From assembly GCA_017465225.1 (NCBI GenBank), contig JAFTWQ010000024.1, positions 1 to 45,161 on the forward strand: DNA of 45,161 nucleotides. Reading direction: 5' to 3'. This DNA is from Bacteroidales bacterium (lineage in GTDB: Bacteria > Bacteroidota > Bacteroidia > Bacteroidales > UBA932). The notes under the pieces were generated by a model. That model saw only the letters and a program-made list of their open reading frames with translations. It did not search any database and was not told the DNA's origin. The stretch's first letter is position 1, and each line of letters starts with the position of its first letter. Below, piece by piece: positions 1-6,243 of this stretch. A program made the position numbers and the translations under genes.

Positions 1-2
1 AA

Positions 3-44
3 TGGTATCTGTACTTCAATGACGAAAAGAAGTCCAAGAAATGA
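3..44 (+). CDS. C-terminal end of a gene entering from the left
   Basis: The third reading frame reads WYLYFNDEKKSKK and then stops with TGA at 42-44. The lysine-rich tail, followed after 18 bases by a strong hairpin, looks like a genuine protein end rather than chance. Only 13 residues are visible, so no family can be named. Confidence 0.5.
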   Translation, partial: WYLYFNDEKKSKK

Positions 45-62
45 GAAGATGTTTATATTGCT

Positions 63-102
63 AAAAGTGGTTGGTGAACGAGCTCGTTCACCAACCACTT
101 TT
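63..102. terminator. Perfect 40-bp palindrome, probable bidirectional terminator
   Basis: Positions 63-82 are the exact reverse complement of 83-102, with A4 at the left end and T4 at the right. The RNA would form a long GC-containing hairpin ending in U residues in either direction. It lies 18 bases after the stop codon of the gene entering from the left, which fits an intrinsic terminator. The absence of a spacer at the centre is unusual; in RNA the central GAGCTC would have to open as the loop. Confidence 0.6.
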
Positions 103-123
103 GTCATGATCACCAACCAAAAA

Positions 124-146
124 TGTCAATTATACCAAAATTGACA
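124..146. repeat. Short inverted repeat, possible operator
   Basis: TGTCAATT (124-131) and AATTGACA (139-146) are perfect 8-bp arms around a 7-base spacer. It is AT-rich and could be a protein-binding dyad. No gene start lies close enough to assign it. Confidence 0.3.
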
Positions 147-172
147 GGTCTGCGTGTATTTGTTTAGTTTTG

Positions 173-282
173 CCGTTGAGCGGAATTTGTGGGCGGTATT
201 GCTCTCTGCCCGCTCGACGGGTTGCAGTTTGATACCGTTGAGCGACGGGAGGGTGATCAGGGCAAGAATTTCCGCTCAACGG
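173..282. repeat. Four-copy symmetric inverted repeat of CCGTTGAGCGG
   Basis: Four copies of an 11-mer alternate in orientation: plus at 173-183 (exact), minus at 210-220 (one mismatch), plus at 235-245 (one mismatch) and minus at 272-282 (exact). The outer and inner pairs share one symmetry centre, near 227.5, and copy spacing is 37, 25 and 37 bases. The sequence between the copies is only weakly palindromic. The outer pair extends to 13 bp (173-185 with 270-282). No transposase or recombinase is visible beside it, so its nature is unknown. Confidence 0.55.
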
Positions 283-419
283 GATTTTGACAGTATATGT
301 CCAATTCCCTCCGATGAGGGTCCCGGAGCATTGTCATTGACAATCATTCTCTTCTGGTCGATGATCATGTAGCGGGGGATGATTTGGGTGTTGTACTCGT
401 ACTTGAACTTTATACCTGC
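276..419 (-). pseudogene. Remnant of a TlpA/thioredoxin-like protein C-terminus
   Basis: On the minus strand about 47 codons are open between an upstream in-frame stop (420-422) and a TGA at 276-278. The peptide contains YNTQIIPRYMIID followed by IVNDNAPGPSS. This matches the end of Bacteroidetes thioredoxin-like proteins: a cis-proline IP motif, a hydrophobic strand ending in ID, then a NAPRPSS-type segment. The CxxC active site and the rest of the domain are missing, and I find no upstream continuation in other frames. The fragment runs into the fourth copy of the 173-282 repeat, so the repeat may have truncated the gene. Recognition rests on pattern memory, not on a search. Confidence 0.45.
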
Positions 420-429
420 CTACCTCATT

Positions 430-462
430 ATGTGGTACTCTTACCACCATTTCATGTGGTAA
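430..462. repeat. Direct and inverted TGTGGTA repeats
   Basis: ATGTGGTA occurs at 430-437 and again at 454-461, 24 bases apart. Between them TTACCAC (441-447) is the inverse of GTGGTAA (456-462). This could be an operator or decayed repeat; nothing nearby tells which. Confidence 0.25.
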
Positions 463-678
463 AGACACAAAAGTGATGCGAATTGCCAAAGAATATATGC
501 ACCTTGCTACAATATGTTCATCCCGCTTCCCGTCAACAGCTCTTTCAGGGTGGATTTAACGCTTAAGCAACTTCTTAAAGACAATCGGTGTCTGAAATGT
601 TTTTTTGACATGCGTCAAATAAATCGGCGTTTTTGAAAAATACCGGCATGAATTCGAACCATTGAATCTGCAAATCCA
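463..678. other. Intergenic stretch without recognisable content
   Basis: I see no convincing coding region, RNA gene or strong hairpin here on either strand. It sits between the decayed thioredoxin-like fragment and the small plus-strand transcription unit. Confidence 0.4.
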
Positions 679-686
679 TAATTTTG
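679..686 (+). promoter_or_regulatory. Putative promoter -7 box of the microprotein unit
   Basis: TAATTTTG matches the Bacteroidetes -7 consensus TAnnTTTG. Transcription would start near 693, giving a leader of about 37 bases to the ATG at 730. No well-spaced TTG/TTTG -33 element is present; the nearest TTG (662-664) is only 14 bases upstream. Confidence 0.35.
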
Positions 687-729
687 CTCCCGGAAATTAA
701 CACCCGCAAGGGATAAATGATTAAAGATT

Positions 730-846
730 ATGAATAAGATTGCAGCAAATTTTGGTTCTGCCTTTACAGACCATTCAAAGGGATACATGCTCTGCATAAT
801 TCTATTTGAAGTGTCTGTGCTTATGGCTTTGATGCTCAGCCTCTAA
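730..846 (+). CDS. Putative 38-residue membrane microprotein
   Basis: An ATG-initiated reading frame encodes 38 residues. The first half is polar (MNKIAANFGSAFTDHSKG) and the second half is a hydrophobic stretch from about residue 19 to the end, long enough for one membrane helix. It has a candidate -7 box 44 bases upstream and lies 51 bases before a second small reading frame of the same strand, with an intrinsic terminator behind both. No family is recognised. ORFs of this size arise by chance, so the support is the promoter-ORF-ORF-terminator arrangement and the membrane-like composition rather than homology. Confidence 0.3.
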   Translation: MNKIAANFGSAFTDHSKGYMLCIILFEVSVLMALMLSL

Positions 847-897
847 GAAGGCTTTGCAGACGCGTGATGGACAATGTCCGGTAATATTTGATTGATT

Positions 898-1005
898 ATG
901 AAAAAGTTAATTAATAGGTTCATCAGCGGGATGATTCTTCTCTCCCCGCCTTGTCCTACTCCGATCATTTACATAAAATATCGAAATAAGATTTTAGTAG
1001 TGTGA
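898..1005 (+). CDS. Putative 35-residue peptide
   Basis: The ATG at 898 opens a 35-residue frame starting MKKLINRFISGMILLSPPCP, ending with TGA at 1003-1005. A positively charged N-terminus followed by a hydrophobic run resembles a leader or signal-type peptide, with a Cys in a Pro-rich turn at residue 19 and a basic, hydrophobic tail. A dyad (1006-1020) and a rho-independent terminator (1043-1070) follow directly, so a plus-strand transcript probably ends just after it. It converges on a Crp/Fnr-type regulator gene. No family is recognised and no processing enzyme or transporter is adjacent. Confidence 0.35.
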   Translation: MKKLINRFISGMILLSPPCPTPIIYIKYRNKILVV

Positions 1006-1020
1006 GAGTACATTGTACTC
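1006..1020. repeat. 15-bp dyad GAGTACA-T-TGTACTC
   Basis: A perfect 7-bp inverted repeat around one base, overlapping the last base of the stop codon of the 35-residue frame. The form suits a homodimeric regulator, or a small hairpin ahead of the terminator. The Crp/Fnr-type regulator encoded just downstream is an obvious but untested candidate ligand. Confidence 0.35.
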
Positions 1021-1042
1021 AAGATGAAAATCATTAGTGGTC

Positions 1043-1070
1043 GAGGATGTCGTGAAGACATCCTCTTTTT
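1043..1070 (+). terminator. Intrinsic terminator of the microprotein unit
   Basis: GAGGATGTC (1043-1051) pairs with GACATCCTC (1057-1065) around GTGAA and is followed by T5. The T tract lies on the plus strand only, so it ends a rightward transcript. The sole candidates for that transcript are the two small reading frames upstream. Confidence 0.7.
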
Positions 1071-1086
1071 CATGAATTCTGCTATG

Positions 1087-1671
1087 TCAGATAGAGGCTC
1101 TGACACGACTGAGTGTCTCCAGCGACATCTGGAGGTACGAAGCGACATAGGTGAGGGGAGCTCTCTGGATGATTCCTGGGAACATATTCATCAGTCTCAT
1201 GTATCTGTCCTTGGCTGATTCAAAACGGAGAATGTCCGCCTTGATCTGCGATAGCACCAGGGAGTCCTCCATAAACCGTCTGTACAGATATGCAAGGTCT
1301 GCGTTGGTCTCTGATAGAGCCTCCATCCTGTCGCGCGGTATTTCCCAGATGACTGTCGGTTCCAACGCTTCGATCACAAGATGGGTAGGGGTTCCGTGAA
1401 AATAGCTGTCGATGCAGAAAACGACACCGCCCTCACATGATATGTGTTCTGTCATATCCTTGTCGTGCTTCACATAATGCTGACGTGTAAGCCCTTTTTC
1501 AATATAAGACAGGCAGGTGCAAACCTCTCCGTCTGCGAGGATAATGTCTCCCTTGTGGAATTTCCTGCATCGGATTATTTCGGAAAACATCTGTATGTTT
1601 TCCAGCTTCAACCTTCGTTGAGGACAGGTTTCCTCTACAATCTTTCTTGCAATTTCCATACAGTCTGTCAT
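1087..1671 (-). CDS. Crp/Fnr-family transcriptional regulator
   Basis: A 194-residue protein of the usual length for Bacteroidetes Crp/Fnr homologues. Residues about 25-120 form the cyclic-nucleotide-binding-type beta-roll (KGDIILADGEVCTCLSYIEKG, then EPTVIWEIPRDRME). A dimerisation helix follows, and a short C-terminal helix-turn-helix at about 165-194 (APLTYVASYLQMSLETLSRVR), where the recognition helix has the typical TLSRVR. It ends right after that helix, as many members of this branch do. The set of Fnr cysteines is not evident and the arginine needed for cAMP binding is not clear, so the signal is unknown. A TATATTTG promoter box lies 34 bases upstream. It converges on the microprotein unit. 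Confidence 0.9.
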   Translation of the reverse strand: MTDCMEIARKIVEETCPQRRLKLENIQMFSEIIRCRKFHKGDIILADGEVCTCLSYIEKGLTRQHYVKHDKDMTEHISCEGGVVFCIDSYFHGTPTHLVIEALEPTVIWEIPRDRMEALSETNADLAYLYRRFMEDSLVLSQIKADILRFESAKDRYMRLMNMFPGIIQRAPLTYVASYLQMSLETLSRVRASI

Positions 1672-1704
1672 ATGCTGCGATCTTTAAAAATGAAACAATC
1701 ACAG

Positions 1705-1712
1705 CAAATATA
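1705..1712 (-). promoter_or_regulatory. Putative promoter -7 box of the Crp/Fnr-type gene
   Basis: On the minus strand the sequence reads TATATTTG, an exact TAnnTTTG match. A start point near 1698 would give a leader of about 27 bases. No convincing -33 TTTG is seen. Confidence 0.45.
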
Positions 1713-1781
1713 GAAAAGTTCACCGATTAATTGCCCGCCCTAAAATCATTATTAAGCACTTTTGAGATTCCAGAAGAGGCC

Positions 1782-2315
1782 TTACAGAATGATTCCCGGG
1801 TCTGCGGAACTGATCTTCCTGTAAAGGTAGATAGTGAGTACGGAAAAGTCGGAAGTGTTTTCCGGACCGATGAATGCTCCGGTCATCTCGTTGTCCTTCA
1901 GGGTGATAAGGCGGAATTCCGGGTGGCAGTCAAGGACATCGGTAAAGGTGATGGTTCCGTCTGCCGGATCATATGAATATGTTCCGTCTACATATGATCC
2001 CTTGCCGTCATACTGACGGATGATGCCGCCTTCCTTTATGGAAAAGGTCGGTTCTTCTGCCAACAGGCGCTTTGTGATCTTGCCTGTAGATGATACATGG
2101 CAGATCTCGTTCAGTCTCCATGAGTCCTTGAACAATGCGTCAAATGCCTCCGGACTTACCGGCTTGCTTGCAGGGACATATTTACCGTCCTTCAATTCAA
2201 GCTCTACGGATCCTCCGGCTTCTCCGAATTCGTAATGTTCCTTTTCAGCAACGATTGTCTCCTCGCATGAAACTGCGGCAATGGCGATAAGTGTCAGTAA
2301 AATGATTCTTTTCAT
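1782..2315 (-). CDS. Small lipoprotein of unknown function
   Basis: A 177-residue protein with a signal peptide ending in a lipobox (IAAVSC, Cys17), so it is probably lipid-anchored in the outer membrane or facing the periplasm. The mature part is acidic and predicted beta-rich, with turns such as YDGKGSYVDGTYSYDPADGTITF resembling small Bacteroidetes lipocalin-like or immunoglobulin-like lipoproteins. No catalytic motif is seen and I do not recognise a family with certainty. It is transcribed away from the alpha/beta hydrolase and towards the Crp/Fnr-type gene, from a promoter box at 2370-2377. Confidence 0.8.
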   Translation of the reverse strand: MKRIILLTLIAIAAVSCEETIVAEKEHYEFGEAGGSVELELKDGKYVPASKPVSPEAFDALFKDSWRLNEICHVSSTGKITKRLLAEEPTFSIKEGGIIRQYDGKGSYVDGTYSYDPADGTITFTDVLDCHPEFRLITLKDNEMTGAFIGPENTSDFSVLTIYLYRKISSADPGIIL

Positions 2316-2369
2316 ATTTCGGTCGTTCTATAAATTAAGTTGTTTTACCGATAAGACGTAAAGATGCTT

Positions 2370-2377
2370 CAAATGTA
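2370..2377 (-). promoter_or_regulatory. Putative promoter -7 box of the small lipoprotein gene
   Basis: The minus strand reads TACATTTG, matching TAnnTTTG, about 55 bases before the start codon. It lies in the divergent intergenic region shared with the hydrolase gene. Confidence 0.45.
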
Positions 2378-2427
2378 CTATGCCGACTGCATGATTTTTG
2401 AAAAATAATGTGGAAAACGAGCATGAC

Positions 2428-3333
2428 ATGAAGGATATTCTGAAATTTTCGTCCCATAGCGACGGGCTGGGCATAAGCGTGATGAACGTCTGTCCGGAGG
2501 GGAAGGTGAAAGCCGTGCTGCAGATAGCGCATGGCATGTGCGGACGCAAGGAAAGGTTCCTTCCGTTCATGGAATACATGGCTGAAAATGGCGTGGCATG
2601 CATCGCAAACGATCATCGCGGCCATGGAGACAGCGTGCTTTCAGACGACGATCTCGGGTATATGTACGAAGGCCGAAGCAAGGCCTTGGTCGAGGATATG
2701 AGGGAAGTGACCTGGATGGCAGAGGAAAGGTATCCCGGGCGTCCGATATATCTGCTTGGCCACAGCATGGGTTCTCTCGCGGCAAGGGCATATCTCAAAA
2801 GGTATGACAGCGCTCTTGCCGGACTGCTGATCTGCGGAAGTCCGGCATATAACCCATTGTCCGGATTCGGCAAGGAGATGACAGGACTGATGGAGGAACT
2901 GGGAATGGGCCATATGCGCCCAAGGTTCATACATAGGCTGATGTCAGCAGAACTGAATCATGAATTCAAGGCTGAAGGCCCGCAGGCATGGACATGCTCG
3001 GATCCGGAGGTCCGGCAGGCGTTCTCGTCCGATCCGAAAACAAATTTCAGGTTTACCGTCAACGGGTCACATTGTCTGATGGAGCTGATGCAGGAGGCCT
3101 ACAGCCGTGACGGATGGAATGTAACGAACTCTGACCTTCCGGTCATCTTCATGTCAGGGGAGGACGATCCTTGCATGGGAGGAGCATCCGGCCTGGATAA
3201 GGCGGTATGTGCGTTGAGGGAGGCCGGTTACAGGAATGTCAGGATAAAGACATATCCTGCCATGCGTCATGAGATCCTCAATGAAATCGGGAAAGAGCGC
3301 GTCTGGCAGGATATACTTTCTTTTATCCAGTGA
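2428..3333 (+). CDS. Alpha/beta hydrolase, monoacylglycerol lipase-like
   Basis: A 301-residue hydrolase of the serine aminopeptidase S33/lysophospholipase type. The oxyanion-hole segment HGMCGRKERF is at about 35-44, the NDHRGHGDS strand-turn at 61-69, and the nucleophile elbow GHSMGS with Ser113. The acid is probably in SGEDDP and the base in the MRHEILNE segment near the C-terminus, so the triad is intact. No signal peptide is seen, so it is probably cytoplasmic and acts on acylglycerols, lysophospholipids or similar esters. I chose the ATG at 2428; the frame is open to a TTG at 2398, but those extra residues are not typical. It converges with the downstream peptidase-like gene with one base between stop codons. 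Confidence 0.88.
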   Translation: MKDILKFSSHSDGLGISVMNVCPEGKVKAVLQIAHGMCGRKERFLPFMEYMAENGVACIANDHRGHGDSVLSDDDLGYMYEGRSKALVEDMREVTWMAEERYPGRPIYLLGHSMGSLAARAYLKRYDSALAGLLICGSPAYNPLSGFGKEMTGLMEELGMGHMRPRFIHRLMSAELNHEFKAEGPQAWTCSDPEVRQAFSSDPKTNFRFTVNGSHCLMELMQEAYSRDGWNVTNSDLPVIFMSGEDDPCMGGASGLDKAVCALREAGYRNVRIKTYPAMRHEILNEIGKERVWQDILSFIQ

Positions 3334-3334
3334 T

Positions 3335-4918
3335 TTATTGAATGTCTTTCTTCCAGTCAAACCAGTTCATGTGAATGTCTGCAGGAACAGCTCCTTCACT
3401 GATTTTAAGGCGATAGTCATATTTCATTTTTCTGATTTCGCTTTTATATACGAAGTCAGTATTGCAGACTACAGCAAACACGACGTTATTAGCCGGTTTG
3501 TCCGATGACAGATCCATGACATAGCTTCCCGAAGAGAATGGTTCACCATAGACTGTCTTGCCCTCTTTTGTGCGGTAGCACAGCTGGCAGGACATGTTTG
3601 TTTCATTGGAGTTCTTTCCTTCAGGTCTGAATGCTGTAACCACCTCGTCCATACCGGTTACGTCGATAGGAATGATGTTCGCTCCCGTCCATCCCGGGAG
3701 GGTCAGCTGGTCCGGTACAAGCCATCCGCTTTCATCCTCAGTGACATTGACGTAAGGAGTGGCTTTCCAGTTGTCGATCTTGACTCCATTGATGTCTGAT
3801 CCGATGATTTCTCCCATGTTTGCCTTATAGATTTTCAGGGTAGCATTCGAATATCTTCCCATGTCGCAGAGTGCTATTCGTGCACGGTATTCCTTCACCA
3901 TCCTTCTTACCTGCTCTTTTCCCATCTGCTTTGAAATACCTTCCAGGACGTAACCCTTACAGTTCTGCCATACCCATGGGACAGATCCTTTGCCAAGGAA
4001 TTCTCCCATGAAAGAAGGGAATACCTCGCTGTACTGTACTCCTCCAAGGATTCTTCTTGTGTTGTTGTTTAGGCCCTGATTCATCCAGTTCGGGCCTCCG
4101 AACGAACCGTCGTGAAGCCAGCCTCCATAGCATTCGATAGGGATGAAAGGAGCTATGATGCTGCCGGCACAAAGCCAGCCGAACTCCTCGATCTCTTCTG
4201 CTCCTGCCCTGTGTGCATCCATGAGCGCCTGAAGCCAGCAGTCAGCTCCCTCATGGAACCATGAGGCGTTCCGGCATCCCGGCATGGAGTTGAATATCAC
4301 ATGGATGTACTCATGAGTCACTGCATGAGTGTGATAGTATGAATCACTGTATTTGCCATTTGGATCGAAACAGTCTATAGGATAATATGAAAGCAGAAGA
4401 ATAGGGTACTCTACGCCGTATACATTCACCCAGCTCTGCCATCCTCCTGTTTCCGTATTCTTGGCATTGTCTGTAGTCATGCCGGAACCATATAGGAATA
4501 CAGCGTTCCTGTAACCCTTGGTCTCCAATACGGTTGGAGGCCATCCCATCACTTCGCGAAGATAGGTCGCATCGGCCTCCAGCTGCTCAAGCATCAGTCT
4601 TACTGCCACCGTGTCCTTGAGAACTTTGGAGTTGGCATTCGGCCCTGCAAAATAGCTCCAGTTTCCATAGGTGTATTCCATGGTCAGATCCTTCTTTTGC
4701 GATTCCTTGAAATATTTCGCATAAGGGAGGTTCTTTGTCGGGGCTGTATATTCTCCTCCGTTTGCAGAAAAGTCATAATTTATGACATCATTGTATTCTG
4801 GCCACTCATAGAATGTTCCGGACAATGATACCTCCGGATCGAGGTCTGGATCAGTAGCAGGACCTTTCTCGCATGAGCATATAGCCAGAATGACCGTAAA
4901 CCAATAATACTTTTTCAT
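3335..4918 (-). CDS. HExxH lipoprotein, putative gluzincin metallopeptidase
   Basis: A lipoprotein of 527 residues starting MKKYYWFTVILAICSC; an in-frame ATG three codons earlier is possible. The Cys16 lipobox predicts an outer-membrane lipoprotein. The core carries HEYIH (202-206) followed 17 residues later by the glutamate of WFHEGADCW (E223), which fits the HExxH...E zinc site of gluzincins, with Glu206-type helix order as in M1-like enzymes. This suggests peptide or glycopeptide cleavage, although substrate and activity are inferences. The C-terminal part (about 380-527) looks beta-rich. It is the last gene of the susCD operon, separated from the DUF4859 gene by an intrinsic terminator, so it may be expressed less than the genes upstream. 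Confidence 0.75.
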   Translation of the reverse strand: MKKYYWFTVILAICSCEKGPATDPDLDPEVSLSGTFYEWPEYNDVINYDFSANGGEYTAPTKNLPYAKYFKESQKKDLTMEYTYGNWSYFAGPNANSKVLKDTVAVRLMLEQLEADATYLREVMGWPPTVLETKGYRNAVFLYGSGMTTDNAKNTETGGWQSWVNVYGVEYPILLLSYYPIDCFDPNGKYSDSYYHTHAVTHEYIHVIFNSMPGCRNASWFHEGADCWLQALMDAHRAGAEEIEEFGWLCAGSIIAPFIPIECYGGWLHDGSFGGPNWMNQGLNNNTRRILGGVQYSEVFPSFMGEFLGKGSVPWVWQNCKGYVLEGISKQMGKEQVRRMVKEYRARIALCDMGRYSNATLKIYKANMGEIIGSDINGVKIDNWKATPYVNVTEDESGWLVPDQLTLPGWTGANIIPIDVTGMDEVVTAFRPEGKNSNETNMSCQLCYRTKEGKTVYGEPFSSGSYVMDLSSDKPANNVVFAVVCNTDFVYKSEIRKMKYDYRLKISEGAVPADIHMNWFDWKKDIQ

Positions 4919-4930
4919 AGTCAGCATAGT

Positions 4931-4965
4931 AAAAAGGGCGATGAATGCATAGCTCCATCGCCCTT
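4931..4965 (-). terminator. Intrinsic terminator inside the susCD operon
   Basis: On the minus strand AAGGGCGATG (complement of 4956-4965) pairs perfectly with CATCGCCCTT (complement of 4934-4943) around a 12-base loop, followed by three more T. It lies in the 66-base gap between the DUF4859 gene and the last HExxH gene. It would stop or attenuate transcription before the last gene. Confidence 0.7.
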
Positions 4966-4984
4966 GAAAATTATTCGGATGTGA

Positions 4985-6226
4985 TTACTCAACATACTTG
5001 AATGTAACTGTCCAAGGAATGTCGTTGATCATTGCCTTAGAAACAGCTACGTCACCAGCTACAGGAACACCTGGGCACTGGCCGATGATGAGAGCACCAG
5101 GAACAGCGATGTCATAGTACTGACCCTGTGTGTCTGCATAAGCGTGAAGCTGCCAGAAGCTATGGTTAGCAATGTCACCCCAGTTTGCTGGAAGACCGTC
5201 AATGCTGATCCACTCACCTGGAGCATATGAATTCCAAACTCTTGACTCAGTACCGTCTTCAGCTACACTTACAACTGGAGTTCCGTCTGGGTTGAGAGGG
5301 TAGAAGTTTTCCAGAGTTGTATTGCAGATATCCATACCGATGATGTCGTTGAATACAGAGTAGTCGAACTTCACATAACCGACACCCCATGCTTCACCAG
5401 CCTCAGCGATTGATATTGTTGCCTCGAAATTGAAAGCCTCAGCAGAGCAGTCCCAAGCAAGCTTTGAGTTCTCAAGTACAGTGCTCATGTCGAGTGAAGT
5501 AAGGTTAGCTTCACCCTTAGCCTCTGTAACAGCCTCAGATTCATCCTTAGGAGCCTCATATGCGGCACCGATGTACTTTGCTGTGATGATGAAATCGTAT
5601 GTGACATCGCCTGCTACGAGCTTGTTCTCAGAAACAACTGTTGTACCTGCATAGAGGTTGGCTGTACCAGGAGCTGCAACAACGTAGAAAAGGCCAGGAT
5701 ACTCTTCCTGTGAGTAGTCATAACCGATTGTATTTCCGTTCATGTCAGCCTTGCCTTCCCAGATATACCACTGCCAGCAAAGAACTCCCGGATACTTAGG
5801 GCCACCGTTCTCGTCAAGCCAGCATCCTGGCTTGTATGAGTTGAACTCAAACTGCTCACCGGTAGCCGGATTTACTGGATAGAATGCAGACTCATCAAGA
5901 TCTGTAACGAACTCTCCGATATACTCATTGATAGAACCTACAGGGAGTGTGAATGAACCGATCTGCCATGACTGATAACCCTCATATTCTTCGTTGTTAT
6001 AGTCGTCAAGATTGATGACGAGGTCAATGGTGATCTTGTTGTTCTCATTGTCACAAGCCCACTTGTAAGTGTGGTTTGTTTCGAATGTACCTTCTTCGCC
6101 AAAGTACTGAAGCTTGCCTTCTCCCTCGTATGTTGTCTCCTCGATGATAAGCTGAGGTCCTTCAGGCTTCTTCTCGCAGGCAGCGAAAACTGCTGCGATT
6201 GCTGCTAAATAAAAAATCTTTTTCAT
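4985..6226 (-). CDS. DUF4859-type lipoprotein with two related domains
   Basis: A 413-residue lipoprotein (MKKIFYLAAIAAVFAACEKK, lipobox AAC at Cys17). I start at 6226 because this gives a normal signal peptide; the frame stays open 19 codons further upstream. The C-terminal half carries the DUF4859-like run YAPGEWISIDGLPANWGD ... IIGQCPGVPVAGD. The N-terminal half contains a more divergent version (NSYKPGCWLDENGG ... VAGDVTY), so the protein seems to be an internal duplication. Such beta-sandwich lipoproteins are often encoded with SusCD pairs and are thought to bind the substrate at the surface. It contains no catalytic motif. It follows the BACON/HEIGH lipoprotein by 17 bases and ends at a terminator. 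Confidence 0.8.
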   Translation of the reverse strand: MKKIFYLAAIAAVFAACEKKPEGPQLIIEETTYEGEGKLQYFGEEGTFETNHTYKWACDNENNKITIDLVINLDDYNNEEYEGYQSWQIGSFTLPVGSINEYIGEFVTDLDESAFYPVNPATGEQFEFNSYKPGCWLDENGGPKYPGVLCWQWYIWEGKADMNGNTIGYDYSQEEYPGLFYVVAAPGTANLYAGTTVVSENKLVAGDVTYDFIITAKYIGAAYEAPKDESEAVTEAKGEANLTSLDMSTVLENSKLAWDCSAEAFNFEATISIAEAGEAWGVGYVKFDYSVFNDIIGMDICNTTLENFYPLNPDGTPVVSVAEDGTESRVWNSYAPGEWISIDGLPANWGDIANHSFWQLHAYADTQGQYYDIAVPGALIIGQCPGVPVAGDVAVSKAMINDIPWTVTFKYVE

Positions 6227-6243
6227 TTTAATGTTTGTTTTAA

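Noticed and set aside
173-282. Integron attC site (GTTGAGC and GCTCAAC resemble GTTRRRY and RYYYAAC)
   Set aside because: The order is inside-out for one attC, the inner pair is too close for an attC, and no integron integrase or gene cassette is present.
1151-1713. Open frames on the opposite strand or other frames of the Crp/Fnr-type gene
   Set aside because: They have no recognisable composition or motif, and the regulator frame has a complete two-domain pattern.
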